DNA from: Streptomyces brevispora
GTDB lineage: Bacteria > Actinomycetota > Actinomycetes > Streptomycetales > Streptomycetaceae
Assembly: GCF_007829885.1 (NCBI RefSeq)
Contig: NZ_VIWW01000001.1
Span: 1,860,001 to 1,924,000, forward strand
Direction: 5' to 3'
DNA: 64,000 nucleotides
Positions 42,488-50,196 of this stretch are shown piece by piece (position 1 is the first letter of the stretch; each line of letters begins with the position of its first letter). A program made the translations under genes and the position numbers. Under the pieces are notes generated by a model. It was given only the letters and a program-made list of their open reading frames with translations. It had not been told where the DNA came from and made no database searches.

Positions 42488-44565
42488 GCCGAGGCCTCCC
42501 CCACCTGCTGGATGTCCACGATCACGCCGGCCATGGCCGCGGCCACCGGATGGCTGCCCACAGCGGTGACCCCGCCGAAGCGTGCGGACCGCACATCCGG
42601 ATCGATGATCAGCCTGCCGTCGACGACCCGACAATTCTCCTTCGGGGACAACTCCGCCCACTCGAGCGAGGGTCGTCCGCCCGATCGCACGTCGAACTTG
42701 ACCACCGGCAGCAGTTGCCAGCCGACATCTCGTTGTGGAACGTCCAGCGTCACATCCAAGGTCCAGGCCCCGGCCGCGTCCACCTTTCCGACCACCCGGT
42801 CCACGAGCGGGTGCCGCCGTCGACCGCTTGTCGTCACCGGCAGGTCGAGACGTAGCAATTTCCGGAGGACCTCGTGACCGACCGAACCCTGGCCGACGAT
42901 CCGCCGACCGATCACGGCCCTCAGGGCCGTGTCCATGGCCGTGTTGAACTCGGACAGACGGCGTGGGGCGTTGGCATAGGCCGCCGTGAGTTCCTCGGTC
43001 ACTCCCCACCTGTCGTGCTCCGGCGGCTCGGCGGCCCGCAGGAATTCTTCAGCGGCACGCGTCGCCGAACTGTCGTCCCCCGTGGCGAACCCGGCGAGCA
43101 GAACGGCTTGGAACGGATCCACACCGACCCCCAGGTTGCGAGGAGGGCGCGCCGTGACGGTCATCCGGTTACCTCGCATACACACGATGCGGCTGTGCTC
43201 TTCGTCCCGGTCGGCAGCTTGAGTAACCAGAAGTACGGCACGGTGGCTGCCCCCCACGCCCCTTCGTCCCGCCGTTCGCAACGGTGGGACGGCGAGTGCG
43301 ACCTCCGTGGCAGCGACCTGCCCGGCGGCCGTGAGTTCATCAACCGTCTCGCCGTCGATGTACGCGCGCAGCGCGTGCACGAGCGCGGGATGCCGGTCGA
43401 GCGGATCGACCCGGCGCTCCGCGACCACCGCATCGCCGTTGCGAAAGGCACGTACCGACGCTTCGAGCAGGGGCGGCGCCGAGCGACCGGAGGTCATGGC
43501 AGCCCAGAAGCTGTCGGAGAGTGCCCGCCCGAGGGCCGTGTGCAAGTCCTCCAACGTGTCACTGCCACCGGCCGCGTCGTGGGCACCGACAACGAGGAAG
43601 GAAGTCCCCGGATCGTCACTGTCCCGGTCGAGTCGCAGGTCCGCGACCACGCGTTCGTCTGCCCACCATGAGCGGGAGACCCCCTCGTGCGCCTTCTCGG
43701 TGTCCGGCTCGCCGAGCCACGCGGGCCCGGCATAGGCGACACCCTCGACCTCACGCCAGGGAAGGTCGAGCCGCCCGACCACCCGACGTGCCGTGCGCCC
43801 TTCATGCGCTTGGGACAAGGTGCTGTTGATCAGGACCAGGCCGAGCCGACTGGCTGCCCACAGCGTGGCTTTACCCAACCCGTACGAGCCGCCCGCCCGA
43901 TCGTTGCTCTTGTGACTGTCCAGCTGGCGGCGGACCACCGCCGCGTAGCGGCCGTCCCCGTACTCGGGCCCGGTCAGGCCCGACGCGTTGTAGTCGTCGA
44001 TCCGGAGAAGCAGTAGAGACGCGTCCTCACGCAGCGCCCGAAGGCCCTCGGCCAGGACCCGGCCCGCCTTCTGCCCGGACCGCGCCGCCGCCGCGTAGTG
44101 GGGTTCCAGCTCGCCCCACTTCAGCGCGGAGAGGAAGGAGTGGAGGTGCTCACCGGTCAGCTCGTGCAGGGTGAAGCGCACGCGCACCGGGCGACGCGGG
44201 TCGAGCCGCTCGTCCAGCGCGTTCTGCGTGACTTCCCGAGCCAGCACGGACAGGTTGGCGTCGAAGGCGAAGGCAGCGGCATTGCCGTACTCTCGACCGC
44301 CGTCGTGGTGGGCGAGTCGGTGGTACCAAGTGATCGGCCGGTCCGATCCGGCGTCGGCGTCCCTGGTGATCAGAGTGGCGACATCCGTTTCCAGGATCTC
44401 GGCGATCCTGGTCATCACCTCGGGCCTCGGCCGGGCTCTGCCTGTCACCCACGCCGACACGGCCGCACGCGTCAGACCCAGCTGCTGGCCGAGTCCCTGC
44501 TGCGACAGACCCTTGCGACGGAGCTGCCGCCCGAGCCACACACCGAAGTCCTCACTGTCCTCCAT
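42484..44565 (-). CDS. XRE helix-turn-helix + GHKL (MORC/MutL-like) ATPase
   Basis: A 693-residue fusion. An XRE HTH at residues 8-65 (KGLSQQGLGQQLGLTRAAVSAWVTGRARP) is followed by a GHKL ATPase domain. It shows the N-box EVTQNALDE (111-119), the second box RIDDYNASGL (188-197) and the glycine lid GGSYGLGKATLW (225-236), as in prokaryotic MORC-like proteins of restriction-modification loci. The C-terminal half (about 400-693) is beta-rich and unassigned. The ATG at 44565 has GAGGGAG eight bases upstream. The HTH suggests autoregulation at the shared divergent promoter or DNA targeting. It heads the minus-strand operon with two coupled partner genes. Confidence 0.88.
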   Translation of the reverse strand: MEDSEDFGVWLGRQLRRKGLSQQGLGQQLGLTRAAVSAWVTGRARPRPEVMTRIAEILETDVATLITRDADAGSDRPITWYHRLAHHDGGREYGNAAAFAFDANLSVLAREVTQNALDERLDPRRPVRVRFTLHELTGEHLHSFLSALKWGELEPHYAAAARSGQKAGRVLAEGLRALREDASLLLLRIDDYNASGLTGPEYGDGRYAAVVRRQLDSHKSNDRAGGSYGLGKATLWAASRLGLVLINSTLSQAHEGRTARRVVGRLDLPWREVEGVAYAGPAWLGEPDTEKAHEGVSRSWWADERVVADLRLDRDSDDPGTSFLVVGAHDAAGGSDTLEDLHTALGRALSDSFWAAMTSGRSAPPLLEASVRAFRNGDAVVAERRVDPLDRHPALVHALRAYIDGETVDELTAAGQVAATEVALAVPPLRTAGRRGVGGSHRAVLLVTQAADRDEEHSRIVCMRGNRMTVTARPPRNLGVGVDPFQAVLLAGFATGDDSSATRAAEEFLRAAEPPEHDRWGVTEELTAAYANAPRRLSEFNTAMDTALRAVIGRRIVGQGSVGHEVLRKLLRLDLPVTTSGRRRHPLVDRVVGKVDAAGAWTLDVTLDVPQRDVGWQLLPVVKFDVRSGGRPSLEWAELSPKENCRVVDGRLIIDPDVRSARFGGVTAVGSHPVAAAMAGVIVDIQQVGEASA

Positions 44566-44615
44566 TGACCCCACTCCCTCTTCATGTCGAGCGGGGACAC
44601 ACGGTAGCACCGCAC

Positions 44616-44636
44616 TTGACGTTAGCGCTTCGTCAA
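44616..44636. promoter_or_regulatory. Dyad-symmetric operator/promoter candidate upstream of the HTH-GHKL gene
   Basis: TTGACG and CGTCAA arms surround the six-base palindrome AGCGCT with one-base asymmetry. On the minus strand the right arm reads TTGACG, a plausible -35 box for the HTH-ATPase gene 50 bases away. It is a candidate binding site for that protein's XRE domain. Confidence 0.45.
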
Positions 44637-44845
44637 ATGTTGCTTGACATACACAGCCCGCCCGAGCGCCAGCAGAGGTTGTTTTTATTCTTCCTTCTTC
44701 TGATCGGCGGGCCGATCAGCGAGTGGTATGTTCACCCTGGCAACTCCCAGCAACTCCCAACCTGGTCAAGGCCGTTGAGGGACGTGCCTACTGAAGGCAC
44801 AAGAGAGCTCTGCCCTCATGTTCGATCACAAAGCGGTCTTTACGT

Positions 44846-44876
44846 GCGCCAACCAGTCGAGAGCACTGGTTGGCGC
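44846..44876 (+). promoter_or_regulatory. Perfect 12-bp hairpin in the leader of the plus-strand operon
   Basis: Arms GCGCCAACCAGT (44846-44857) and ACTGGTTGGCGC (44865-44876) with a seven-base loop, ending seven bases before the AGGGAGGAG ribosome site of the small gene. It could be an RNA stem (attenuation or protection) or a DNA operator. It has no T-tract. Confidence 0.75.
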
Positions 44877-44899
44877 CCCCATAGGGAGGAGAACCCAAC

Positions 44900-45277
44900 A
44901 TGATCGATGACGACGATGCCTGGATGTCCTGGTTCATTCGGGAGTACGACGACCTGGACGACCCGGAGCTCCAGGCCGAGCTCCTGACCTGTCACGGCAT
45001 CCACCCCCAGGTCCTCGCGGCTGAGCGGCGGCGCCTCGCCCGCCTCACGCACACCACCGCGCGCACGGAACAGGTCGCCACCCCCTCCGACCCTCCCGTG
45101 CGTCGCGCCTCTCGAGCCACCCGGCGCCCCACCACCCCTCGGCGCGCCGGTCACCCTCTCACGTACCAGGTCACCCGCAGTACCCGTCGGGTCCGCACGA
45201 ATGGGCGGACGGTGACCGTCGTGACGACGACCGTCACGGTCACGACCGTCACCACGGTCACGACCACCGACAGCTGA
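44900..45277 (+). CDS. Small unknown protein heading the GHKL-helicase/DrmAB operon
   Basis: A 125-residue protein of unknown function. The N-terminus is very acidic (MIDDDDAWMSWFIREYDDLDDPELQAEL), the middle is Arg/Thr/Pro-rich and basic, and the last 25 residues are a Thr-Val alternation (TVTVVTTTVTVTTVTT). This charge-split, low-complexity layout suggests a DNA-mimic or adaptor head with a disordered tail. The ATG has an ideal AGGGAGGAG eight bases upstream. It lies 119 bases before the giant ATPase-helicase gene, in the same direction. Without homologues to hand the coding status rests on the ribosome site and position. Confidence 0.65.
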   Translation: MIDDDDAWMSWFIREYDDLDDPELQAELLTCHGIHPQVLAAERRRLARLTHTTARTEQVATPSDPPVRRASRATRRPTTPRRAGHPLTYQVTRSTRRVRTNGRTVTVVTTTVTVTTVTTVTTTDS

Positions 45278-45396
45278 GCCCCCTCCAACCTCCGCTCAGC
45301 AGCGCAGCGTTGTTCCACGGGGTGCCGGCATGCACGCCGGCACCCCGCTCCCCCCGCGCGTCCTCGGTTCGTTCTCTCCTTCGAGACAGGTGCCTC

Positions 45397-48300
45397 ATGA
45401 CCGACCGGCAGCTCGCCGACTCCTCGCTCCCGCCCGTGATCGAGACCGTGATCCGGCAGTCCGCCACCGTCCTGAAGACCTACCAGGTCGATCCGGGGCT
45501 GATACAGGAGCACGCCAACGGCGAGCGTCGGATCACCCAAGGCGGCTACGGCGAGCGTCAGTTGTACGAGCTCGTACAGAACGCGGCGGACGAGATCGCG
45601 GCCTCGCCCGGCGGCAGGCTGCATGTGGTCCTCACCGATGACCACCTCTACTGCGCGAACGTGGGCAGTCCGGTCACGCCGGAGGGAGCGGAGACGATCC
45701 TGCGGATGGGCGTCTCCCGGAAGCGCGGCGGGCAGATCGGCCGGTTCGGCGTCGGCGTCAAGTCCGTGCTCTCGGTGAGCGACTCACCCCAGTTCTTCAG
45801 CGGGAACGGCGCCTTCGGCTTCGGCTTCGACAAGGAGTGGTCGGCTGCCGAGATCGCGCAGGCTCTCGGCCGGCAGGTTGATCCCTACATGGACACCCCG
45901 GTGCTCCGCATGGCTCGCCCCCTCGACGTCGAGCAGGAACGCGCCGATGACGACAACCTGGACAAGCTACTGAAATGGGCCACCACCGTCGTGCGCCTGC
46001 CCCTGGTAAAGGCCGCCGCTGGACGCCTCGCCCGCGACATCGTCGGCCATAAGAGTCGCAACGGACGCGAGACCGACGCCTTCCCTGCCCACTTCCAGTT
46101 GTTCTCCCCCCATGTCGGCGAACTGTTCCTGCACGACCTTCGCTCGATGCCGCAGGTCCGCCGGGAGATCTCGATCGAGCACAAGGGCAACTACCGGACG
46201 CTCAAGGAGGTGGCCAGCGGCACCAAACAGACAACGGAACAGTGGAAGGTTTTCTCGGCCTCCTACTCCCCTGCTGGCGAGGCCGAGAAGAGTGCGGGCG
46301 AACTTCACGGCCGACCCGTGCTGGAGGTCTCCTGGGCGATGCCCGAGTACACAGTGCGCAACGACCTGTACACCGTGCCCGGCGGCAAAGGCTCCTTCTG
46401 GGCGTTCTTCCCCACCAAGTACGAGGTGTCGTTGACCGGCATCCTCAACGCCCCGTGGAAGACGAACGAGGACCGTCAGCATCTTCTCGACGGAAGCCCC
46501 TTCAACCGTGAACTCCTGGGGGTCGCAGCGCAGTTGGTGATCGACACCCTGCCCGCGCTCGTGCCCGCCGAAGATCCCGCCGCCTACCTCCCGCTGCTGC
46601 CGGGACGTGTCAAGGAGAAGCTCAACTGGGCCGACGAGTACTTCCTGCGCCGCCTGTGGGAAATCGCCGCCGAAAGCCCCTCCCTGCCCGACCAGAACGG
46701 TGTGCTCCAGCGACCTCGCGAGCTCTTCATCACACCACCGAACCTCGACAGGGAATGGGTCCGTATCTGGGCCGAGTACAGCGGCCGCCCCGCAGGCTGG
46801 CTCCACCCGTCCGTCGACGCGTCCGACACCGCTCTCCGGCGCGGCAAGATGAACCACATCCTGGAGCAGGCGGGAAAGACTCCCGAGAGCGTCAAGGACT
46901 GGCTCGAGGCTCTCGTCTCCGACGGCTCCGCAGAGGCATCGACCCACGCCATCGAGATCCTCTCCCTGATGGTGCTCAAGGACCAGGCCGGACGGCTGCG
47001 CGACGATTCGCCGATCACTGCCGCGGCTCGCCGGGCGAAGATCGTCCTGACCGAGAACCATGGGATGGTCGCGCCCGTCGCCGGTGAGATCTTCCACCGC
47101 ACCTCCGCCGACGCCCTCCGTGACGACATGGTCTACGTACACCCGTCGATCTCCGAGCGTCCCGAGATGTCCAGGCACCTGCACAACATCGGCATCAGGG
47201 TCGCCGACGCACAGGGACGGTTCGAGGGCGTCCTCGACCAGGGCTTCGCCAACTACGACACCGCCTCCTGGTCCAATTTCTGGGTCCTGCTCCGGAGCGC
47301 CGGGGGCAGCGCGCAGACCGAACGCATCCGCGCGAAAGTGCCGAAACCCCTGGAGACGCTGCGCGTCCGTACCCTGGACGGCCGTTACCGACCGATGCGC
47401 GACTGTCTCCTGCCTGGGCCGGTGGTACCCGCCGACGGAAGTCGGGACAAGAGCGTCACCGTCGACATGGGCTTCCACGACAGCGACCGTCCGGTGTTCC
47501 GCGACCTGGGTCTGTTCGACCGGCCCACCGGCGGCCACCGGCCACAGGGCGAGAACTGGTTCGAGGAGTATCGGCAGGCTGTACACGAGCAGTACCTCCG
47601 CAGTCTGCCGAGCACGTCACCGCGACCCAACATCTCCCGCCTGGCGGTGGAGGGTGCCGCGACCCTGGGCCCCCTGCACCTGCTGCCGGCTCTGTCCGAC
47701 GAGGGCCGCGCCGCCTTCGTGTCGGCCCTGCCGCCGTCCGACATCTCGCAGCACTGGCAGATGCGGTACGGAACCAACGGCAACACGCACAAGTCCGTGG
47801 TTTCTCCGCTGCGCTGGATGATCTCCAAGCACGGCCTCGTACGCACTTCCATGGGTCTGACCCGCGTGTTCGAGGCAGTCGGTCCCCAGCTCAAGACCTT
47901 CCACTCCGTGCTGCCCGTCGCCGAGGTCTCGGACGAGGCGGCGCGTCGGCTGGGCATGCCCACGACCACCGATGAAGTTCCCGCCCATCGCTGGGGCAAG
48001 CTGCTGGCCCTCCTCCTGGAGAGCGAGGACGACGCGTTCATCGGACATGCCTATGCCCTCCTCCACCGCGTCGAGTTCGAGTTCCCCGAGGATGTACTCA
48101 CCCGGTGCCGCGTGGGGAACGCCTGGGAAGGACGCCCGGACAACGAGATCGCCGTGGCGACGAGCGCCCCCGAGTTCAACGAACTCGTCCGCGAGAGGCT
48201 CCCCGCGATCCTGGTCGCCGACAAGGCCGACGCCGCCTCCGCCAAGGCGATGATCGAGGACTGGGGCATGCTCAAGGTCTCCGACGTCATCAGCCGGGAG

Positions 48301-50196
48301 ATCGACGCGGTCAAGATCGGGCGGGCCTCCTCCCTCCTCGAGGAATTCCCCACAGTCAAGGCCCGTCTCGGCCAGGCGGGAAGCAACTACAAGATCCAGC
48401 GTTGCTCCGAGCTCGCGCATGTCATGCGTACACCCATGGGAAGCAGGAGGAAAGCCCTCACGTTCGCCAGGAAGGGGCAGACCCTCTACGTGCTGGACTC
48501 TCTCGACCGCCTCCAGGTGCTCCGGGCCGCCGACGAGGAGTTCAAATGGGGCTTCGGCCTGGCGGGTTGCAGCCAGGCACTCGCTCTCCAGGACAGGCAG
48601 GAGCACGACCAGGCTCTCCTGAAGCGGCTGCGCGCGGTCCGGGAGGCCGAGAGCGTCATCGACAAGATCGCTCTACTCATCGGCGAGGAATCGCTGCGCG
48701 GCGGGCTTCCGCCCGGGCTGATGGAGAGCGAGATCCACGAGCACGGCAGCGAACCCAGCCCTCGGCGCGTCGCCGAGATGGCGTTCAACGCCCACGGCGA
48801 GGCGATCCTGCGGGTCCACTCCCACGATCTCACGCTGAACTTCCCCACCCGGGCGCCCGCGTCCTTCAGCGGTGGCCAGAAGGCCTTGCTCTTCGTCACC
48901 GACCTCGGCTTCCCGGACTCCTTCGCCGGCGCCCAGGTGCCCTCCCTGGATGCACGCCTGGAGGTCGAAGGCCCGACCGAATTCCCCGCCCTCCACCCGT
49001 ATCAGGAGGATCTCGCCCAGGCATTGCTGGGTCTGCTGGAGAACCCCACGCCCCAGCGCGGCATGCTCAGCCTGCCGACGGGGGCCGGGAAGACGCGTGT
49101 CACTGCGGAAGGCGTGATCCGCTGGATCCGCGACCGCAAGGATCTTCCTGGCCCGGTCCTGTGGATCGCCCAGACGGAAGAGCTGTGCGAGCAGGCCGTG
49201 CAGAGTTGGAGTTTCGTCTGGTCGAAGGTGGGCCCCGAGCACCCCCTCGTCATCAGCCGCCTGTGGGCGTCGAACGAGGCCACCCCTGTCGACGGGCGAC
49301 CGCATCTGGTCGTCGCGACCGACGCCAAGCTGGACCGCTGCCTGACGGACGAGAAGTACACCTGGCTGCGGGAGTCCGCCTCGCTCATCATCGTCGATGA
49401 AGCACACACCGCGATGTCCAGCCGCTACACACGTCTTCTCGAACAGCTCGGCCTCACACATCACCGGACCGGCCGTCACCTGGTCGGCCTGACCGCGACC
49501 CCGTACAAGAACAACACGGAGCTGACCCGACTCCTGGTCCAGCGGTTCGGCAACCGCCTGGACACCGGGGTCTTCGACGGCGACCTGTCAGTCGCCATCA
49601 AGTCCTTGCAGCACATCGGTGTCCTGGCCCAGGTGAAGCACCGCGAGTTGCAGGGCGCCGCGATCTCCCTGACAGCTGATGAGCGCGCCCAGTCCGAGAC
49701 GTTCGCCACCTTGCCCAAGGGGGTGGAGCAACGGCTTGCCGAGGACCACGACCGTAGTCAGCGCATCGTCGACGAGATCGCCGCCATGCCCTCCGAATGG
49801 CCGGTACTGGTGTTCGCCACCTCCGTGGCCCACGCCAAGCTGCTCGCGGCCAAGCTGGGTGACAAAGACATCAAGGCCGCGGCCATCGACTCGAGCACCC
49901 CCACCAACGAACGCCGCCAGCGGATCAACGACTTCCGCAAGGGCAGGACCCAAGTGCTCACGAACTACGGTGTGCTGACCCAGGGCTTCGACGCGCCGGC
50001 CACTCGAGCGGTGGTCGTCGCCCGTCCGACCTACAGCCCCAACGTCTACCAACAGATGATCGGACGCGGCCTGCGTGGCCCGAAGAACGGCGGCAAGGAG
50101 AGCTGCCTGATCCTGAACGTACGGGACAACATCACCAACTACGGTGAAGAGCTCGCGTTCACCGAGTTCGAGTACCTGTGGGACGAGGCCCAGTGA
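45397..50196 (+). CDS. Sacsin-like GHKL ATPase fused to SF2 DEAH helicase
   Basis: A 1599-residue fusion protein. The N-terminal GHKL domain (about residues 1-300) has the sacsin-type N-box GERQLYELVQNAADE (53-66) and the lid RKRGGQIGRFGVGVKSVLS. A ~900-residue middle has no motif I recognise. The C-terminal SF2 helicase (about 1200-1599) has Walker A LPTGAGKT (about 1226), IVDEAHTAM (about 1333), LTATPYKNN (motif III), the YGVLTQGFDAPATRAVV strand and QMIGRGLRG (about 1557), all intact. The ATG at 45397 has GAGACAGG six bases before it. The GTGA overlap with the next gene marks an operon with UvrD-like, DrmA and DrmB. It likely couples DNA sensing to translocation. Confidence 0.92.
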   Translation: MTDRQLADSSLPPVIETVIRQSATVLKTYQVDPGLIQEHANGERRITQGGYGERQLYELVQNAADEIAASPGGRLHVVLTDDHLYCANVGSPVTPEGAETILRMGVSRKRGGQIGRFGVGVKSVLSVSDSPQFFSGNGAFGFGFDKEWSAAEIAQALGRQVDPYMDTPVLRMARPLDVEQERADDDNLDKLLKWATTVVRLPLVKAAAGRLARDIVGHKSRNGRETDAFPAHFQLFSPHVGELFLHDLRSMPQVRREISIEHKGNYRTLKEVASGTKQTTEQWKVFSASYSPAGEAEKSAGELHGRPVLEVSWAMPEYTVRNDLYTVPGGKGSFWAFFPTKYEVSLTGILNAPWKTNEDRQHLLDGSPFNRELLGVAAQLVIDTLPALVPAEDPAAYLPLLPGRVKEKLNWADEYFLRRLWEIAAESPSLPDQNGVLQRPRELFITPPNLDREWVRIWAEYSGRPAGWLHPSVDASDTALRRGKMNHILEQAGKTPESVKDWLEALVSDGSAEASTHAIEILSLMVLKDQAGRLRDDSPITAAARRAKIVLTENHGMVAPVAGEIFHRTSADALRDDMVYVHPSISERPEMSRHLHNIGIRVADAQGRFEGVLDQGFANYDTASWSNFWVLLRSAGGSAQTERIRAKVPKPLETLRVRTLDGRYRPMRDCLLPGPVVPADGSRDKSVTVDMGFHDSDRPVFRDLGLFDRPTGGHRPQGENWFEEYRQAVHEQYLRSLPSTSPRPNISRLAVEGAATLGPLHLLPALSDEGRAAFVSALPPSDISQHWQMRYGTNGNTHKSVVSPLRWMISKHGLVRTSMGLTRVFEAVGPQLKTFHSVLPVAEVSDEAARRLGMPTTTDEVPAHRWGKLLALLLESEDDAFIGHAYALLHRVEFEFPEDVLTRCRVGNAWEGRPDNEIAVATSAPEFNELVRERLPAILVADKADAASAKAMIEDWGMLKVSDVISREIDAVKIGRASSLLEEFPTVKARLGQAGSNYKIQRCSELAHVMRTPMGSRRKALTFARKGQTLYVLDSLDRLQVLRAADEEFKWGFGLAGCSQALALQDRQEHDQALLKRLRAVREAESVIDKIALLIGEESLRGGLPPGLMESEIHEHGSEPSPRRVAEMAFNAHGEAILRVHSHDLTLNFPTRAPASFSGGQKALLFVTDLGFPDSFAGAQVPSLDARLEVEGPTEFPALHPYQEDLAQALLGLLENPTPQRGMLSLPTGAGKTRVTAEGVIRWIRDRKDLPGPVLWIAQTEELCEQAVQSWSFVWSKVGPEHPLVISRLWASNEATPVDGRPHLVVATDAKLDRCLTDEKYTWLRESASLIIVDEAHTAMSSRYTRLLEQLGLTHHRTGRHLVGLTATPYKNNTELTRLLVQRFGNRLDTGVFDGDLSVAIKSLQHIGVLAQVKHRELQGAAISLTADERAQSETFATLPKGVEQRLAEDHDRSQRIVDEIAAMPSEWPVLVFATSVAHAKLLAAKLGDKDIKAAAIDSSTPTNERRQRINDFRKGRTQVLTNYGVLTQGFDAPATRAVVVARPTYSPNVYQQMIGRGLRGPKNGGKESCLILNVRDNITNYGEELAFTEFEYLWDEAQ

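Larger units (their letters stand above)
44566..44899. other. Divergent control region of the defence island
   Basis: 334 bases between the HTH-ATPase (minus) and the small acidic gene (plus). It contains the dyad at 44616-44636, an adjacent TTGACAT (44649-44655), a tandem CAACTCCCAG/CAACTCCCA, a six-base hairpin GTGCCT/AGGCAC (44784-44800) and the 12-base hairpin at 44846-44876. An open frame across it on the plus strand is not gene-like. Confidence 0.6.

Noticed and set aside
44565..44903. 112-codon plus-strand frame in the divergent control region
   Set aside because: It begins inside the antisense of the HTH-ATPase start, crosses promoter and hairpin elements and has no ribosome site.
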